Shown in pieces: positions 14,685 to 16,071 of a DNA stretch of 16,071 bases. This stretch comes from Cyanobacteria bacterium UBA8156 (lineage in GTDB: Bacteria > Cyanobacteriota > Cyanobacteriia > Pseudanabaenales > Pseudanabaenaceae). The stretch covers positions 1 through 16,071 of the forward strand of contig DMPD01000030.1 in NCBI GenBank assembly GCA_003456125.1. The letters are read 5' to 3'. How positions within the stretch are numbered: the first letter of the stretch is position 1; each line of letters begins with the position of its first letter. The notes under the pieces are model-generated. The model worked only from the letters and a program-made list of their open reading frames with translations, was not told where the DNA came from and ran no database searches. The translations under genes and the position numbers were made by a program.

Positions 14685-15860
14685 ATGCTAAATCTCCTCA
14701 AAATTGCCGGGCAAATGGCGGCATTGTCCGCCCAATTGCAACAGGAGGCGACGGAACTCACCGCCAAACTGGACTGGGCGGCAAAACTCTGGCACGATGC
14801 GACCCAACAACAAGCAAAGTTGACCGCGTTCCGTGAGCAATGGGGCGATCGCCTGGCCTTTGCCTGCGCCGAACCGTTGGAACCCCTATCCACCCAAGTG
14901 CCTTTGCCCGTAGCCCCGGCGGTACACACCGTCTTGGCCACCGACGGCTCCCAGATTTCCCCCAGCCACCACGAAATCGCCTTTTGCTATCTGATCAACG
15001 TGGGTCGGGTGGCTCTCCACTACGGCAGCGGCGTATATCCCCTCTTGGATAGCCAACCGGAATTGTTCTACAAAAACGAGGATTGGCAAACCGCCCGCCG
15101 CTGGAACATCCCCCTCGAAGAATGGCTGTCTACCAAGCGCACCGTGGCCGAGGCGATCGCCCTGGCGGACTTGGCGGAGACGATGCGCCGCCGCCGGCCC
15201 CATGAACCGATGGTGGCCTTCAGCGACGGCTCGTTGTTGTTGTGGCCCCTCGAAGCCTGGCCGGCGGAACCCCGCGATCAAGTGCTGCAAGAGCTAACCC
15301 AAGCCTGGGCCCGGTTGCAGCAAGCCCAAGTCCCGTTGGTGGGGTATACCAGTGCCCCCCGGGCGATCGAAGCCACCAACTTTTTGCGGTTGCAAGCCTG
15401 TCCGTTTCCGGAACCGGATTGCCGGCACCACTGCAGCGATCGCCGCACCCTGCCCTGCAGCACCCTCCAACCCCTGCGGGATGCCACCCTAGGCCACCGG
15501 CTGTTGCCCCCCCACCACGCCGGCCCCCTCTGGCAAAGCCACAGCGCGATCGCCCAACGCTACCCCCACCCCATTTGTTTTCGGTACTTGCACGTGGGGG
15601 TCGAAGTGATCCGTCTGGAAATGCCCCATTGGGTCATCGCCCACCCCGAAGGACACCGCTGGGCCCTGGCCCTCACCGCCGCCCAGGTGCACAAGGGGAT
15701 GGGCTATCCCGTCGCCCTAGCCGAAGCCCACAACCAAGCCGTGGTCACCGCCGGCGATCGCCACCGCTTTTTTGCCCTTCTGGATCAAGAGATGCAACGG
15801 GCGGGTCTCCATCCCAGCACCTCCCGCAAAGAAGCCCGCAAACGCCACAGCATCGCCTGA
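14685..15860 (+). CDS. nurA: NurA domain nuclease
   Basis: A 391-residue protein matching the NurA family, which in archaea is the 5'-3' nuclease partner of the HerA helicase in DNA end processing; cyanobacteria carry a related protein. Catalytic acidic motifs are visible: LATDGSQISP with Asp87 and VAFSDGSLLLW with Asp181, and later VIRLEMP and LAEAHNQAVVTAGDRHRFF in two parts. The N-terminal about 60 residues (LLKIAGQMAALSAQLQQEA) look coiled-coil-like. A four-cysteine group, Cys239, Cys246, Cys250 and Cys258, lies in the middle and could bind a metal or Fe-S cluster. An ATG at 14673 is also in frame; 14685 (MLNLLKIAGQM) is preferred because relatives start this way and GGGG lies upstream. 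No herA gene is in the window. Confidence 0.88.
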   Translation: MLNLLKIAGQMAALSAQLQQEATELTAKLDWAAKLWHDATQQQAKLTAFREQWGDRLAFACAEPLEPLSTQVPLPVAPAVHTVLATDGSQISPSHHEIAFCYLINVGRVALHYGSGVYPLLDSQPELFYKNEDWQTARRWNIPLEEWLSTKRTVAEAIALADLAETMRRRRPHEPMVAFSDGSLLLWPLEAWPAEPRDQVLQELTQAWARLQQAQVPLVGYTSAPRAIEATNFLRLQACPFPEPDCRHHCSDRRTLPCSTLQPLRDATLGHRLLPPHHAGPLWQSHSAIAQRYPHPICFRYLHVGVEVIRLEMPHWVIAHPEGHRWALALTAAQVHKGMGYPVALAEAHNQAVVTAGDRHRFFALLDQEMQRAGLHPSTSRKEARKRHSIA

Positions 15861-15870
15861 AAATTGGGTA

Positions 15871-15898
15871 TTGCGAAAATACGCATTTCGGGTACAAT
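15871..15898 (+). promoter_or_regulatory. Sigma-70 type promoter of tRNA-Ala
   Basis: TTGCGA (15871-15876) and TACAAT (15893-15898) are separated by 16 bases. The start would fall near 15905, 7 bases before the mature tRNA. The -35 box begins 10 bases after the nurA stop, so the tRNA has its own promoter. This is the clearest promoter in the window. Confidence 0.75.
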
Positions 15899-15911
15899 GG
15901 TATACGCTTAG

Positions 15912-15984
15912 GGGGCTATAGCACAGTTGGTAGCGCGTCTCAATGGCATTGAGAAGGTCAGGGGTTCGAATCCCCTTAGCTCCA
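15912..15984 (+). tRNA. tRNA-Ala (anticodon GGC)
   Basis: A 73-nt cloverleaf. Acceptor stem GGGGCTA pairs with TAGCTCC, discriminator A at 15984. The D arm is GCAC-AGTTGGTA-GCGC with one A-C mismatch. The anticodon stem TCTCA/TGAGA closes the loop ATGGCAT, anticodon GGC, which reads GCC and GCU alanine codons. The T arm is AGGGG-TTCGAAT-CCCCT. The G3-type identity cannot be confirmed by eye, but the overall sequence is tRNA-Ala-like. CCA is not encoded (the next bases are TTC), so it must be added after transcription, as is usual in cyanobacteria. Confidence 0.96.
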
Positions 15985-15987
15985 TTC

Positions 15988-16009
15988 CCTATATCTATCC
16001 TATATCTAA
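15988..16009. repeat. Two 11-bp tandem copies downstream of tRNA-Ala
   Basis: CCTATATCTAT is followed directly by CCTATATCTAA. The A/T-rich pair starts 4 bases after the tRNA and differs in composition from the GC-rich surroundings. Confidence 0.7.
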
Positions 16010-16017
16010 GAGTTGAG

Positions 16018-16049
16018 ATCTAGCTTTGAGGCCTAGCTTTGAGACCTAG
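16018..16049. repeat. 13-bp tandem repeat, about two and a half copies
   Basis: ATCTAGCTTTGAG, GCCTAGCTTTGAG and the partial ACCTAG follow one another near the right edge. The array may continue in degenerate form beyond the window. No gene is visible from 15985 to the end. Confidence 0.75.
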
Positions 16050-16071
16050 AGTTATAGTCGTTTCGGATAGA

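Overview
The window is a GC-rich piece of a cyanobacterial chromosome. About 40 copies of the cyanobacterial HIP1 octamer (gcgatcgc) are scattered through it. The genes agree: a CpcT-type phycobilin lyase, the cyanobacteria-restricted DUF2605 and DUF2973 proteins, a cyanobacterial-style RNase P RNA and a tRNA-Ala(GGC) without an encoded CCA end. I cannot name the genus. No phage, transposon, CRISPR array or defence system is visible; this is mostly housekeeping sequence with a few unusual spots.

Layout. From 1 to 2398 a minus-strand cluster reads, in transcription order: a cysteine desulfurase interrupted by an amber codon, cpcT, an unknown 101-residue protein, and the start of a Gfo/Idh/MocA oxidoreductase that resembles biliverdin reductase. 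From 2466 to 3167 there is a plus-strand DUF2605-DUF2973 pair. From 3171 to 5179 the minus strand carries argB followed by thiO, here a stand-alone glycine oxidase. From 5411 to 8686 the plus strand carries a redoxin/2-oxoglutarate oxygenase fusion, an EgtC-like amidotransferase 2 bases behind it, and argD. From 8687 to 8843 there is a C/T-rich hairpin repeat and an 11-bp tandem repeat that runs into the end of a minus-strand SpoIID/LytB-domain gene (8840-9685). After about 500 bases without a convincing gene come rnpB (about 10213-10617) and a 7TM-HD phosphohydrolase (10659-12977). From 12892 to 14624, minus strand, a rhomboid protease is coupled by an ATGA overlap to an AI-2E family transporter that is interrupted by an opal codon. 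The window ends with nurA, tRNA-Ala with a clear promoter, and short tandem repeats.

Functional themes. The left cluster links bilin attachment (CpcT), possibly bilin reduction, and sulfur mobilisation. The argB/argD genes are two arginine-pathway steps in separate units. The redoxin-oxygenase/EgtC-like pair is the best candidate for an undescribed function, because its tight spacing suggests a joint role in thiol or peptide chemistry. The two in-frame stop codons, each in an otherwise full-length conserved gene, are the most striking sequence-level anomaly. TAG and TGA both serve as normal stops in intact neighbours, so simple reassignment of either codon is unlikely; recent inactivation, base-call error and readthrough remain open.
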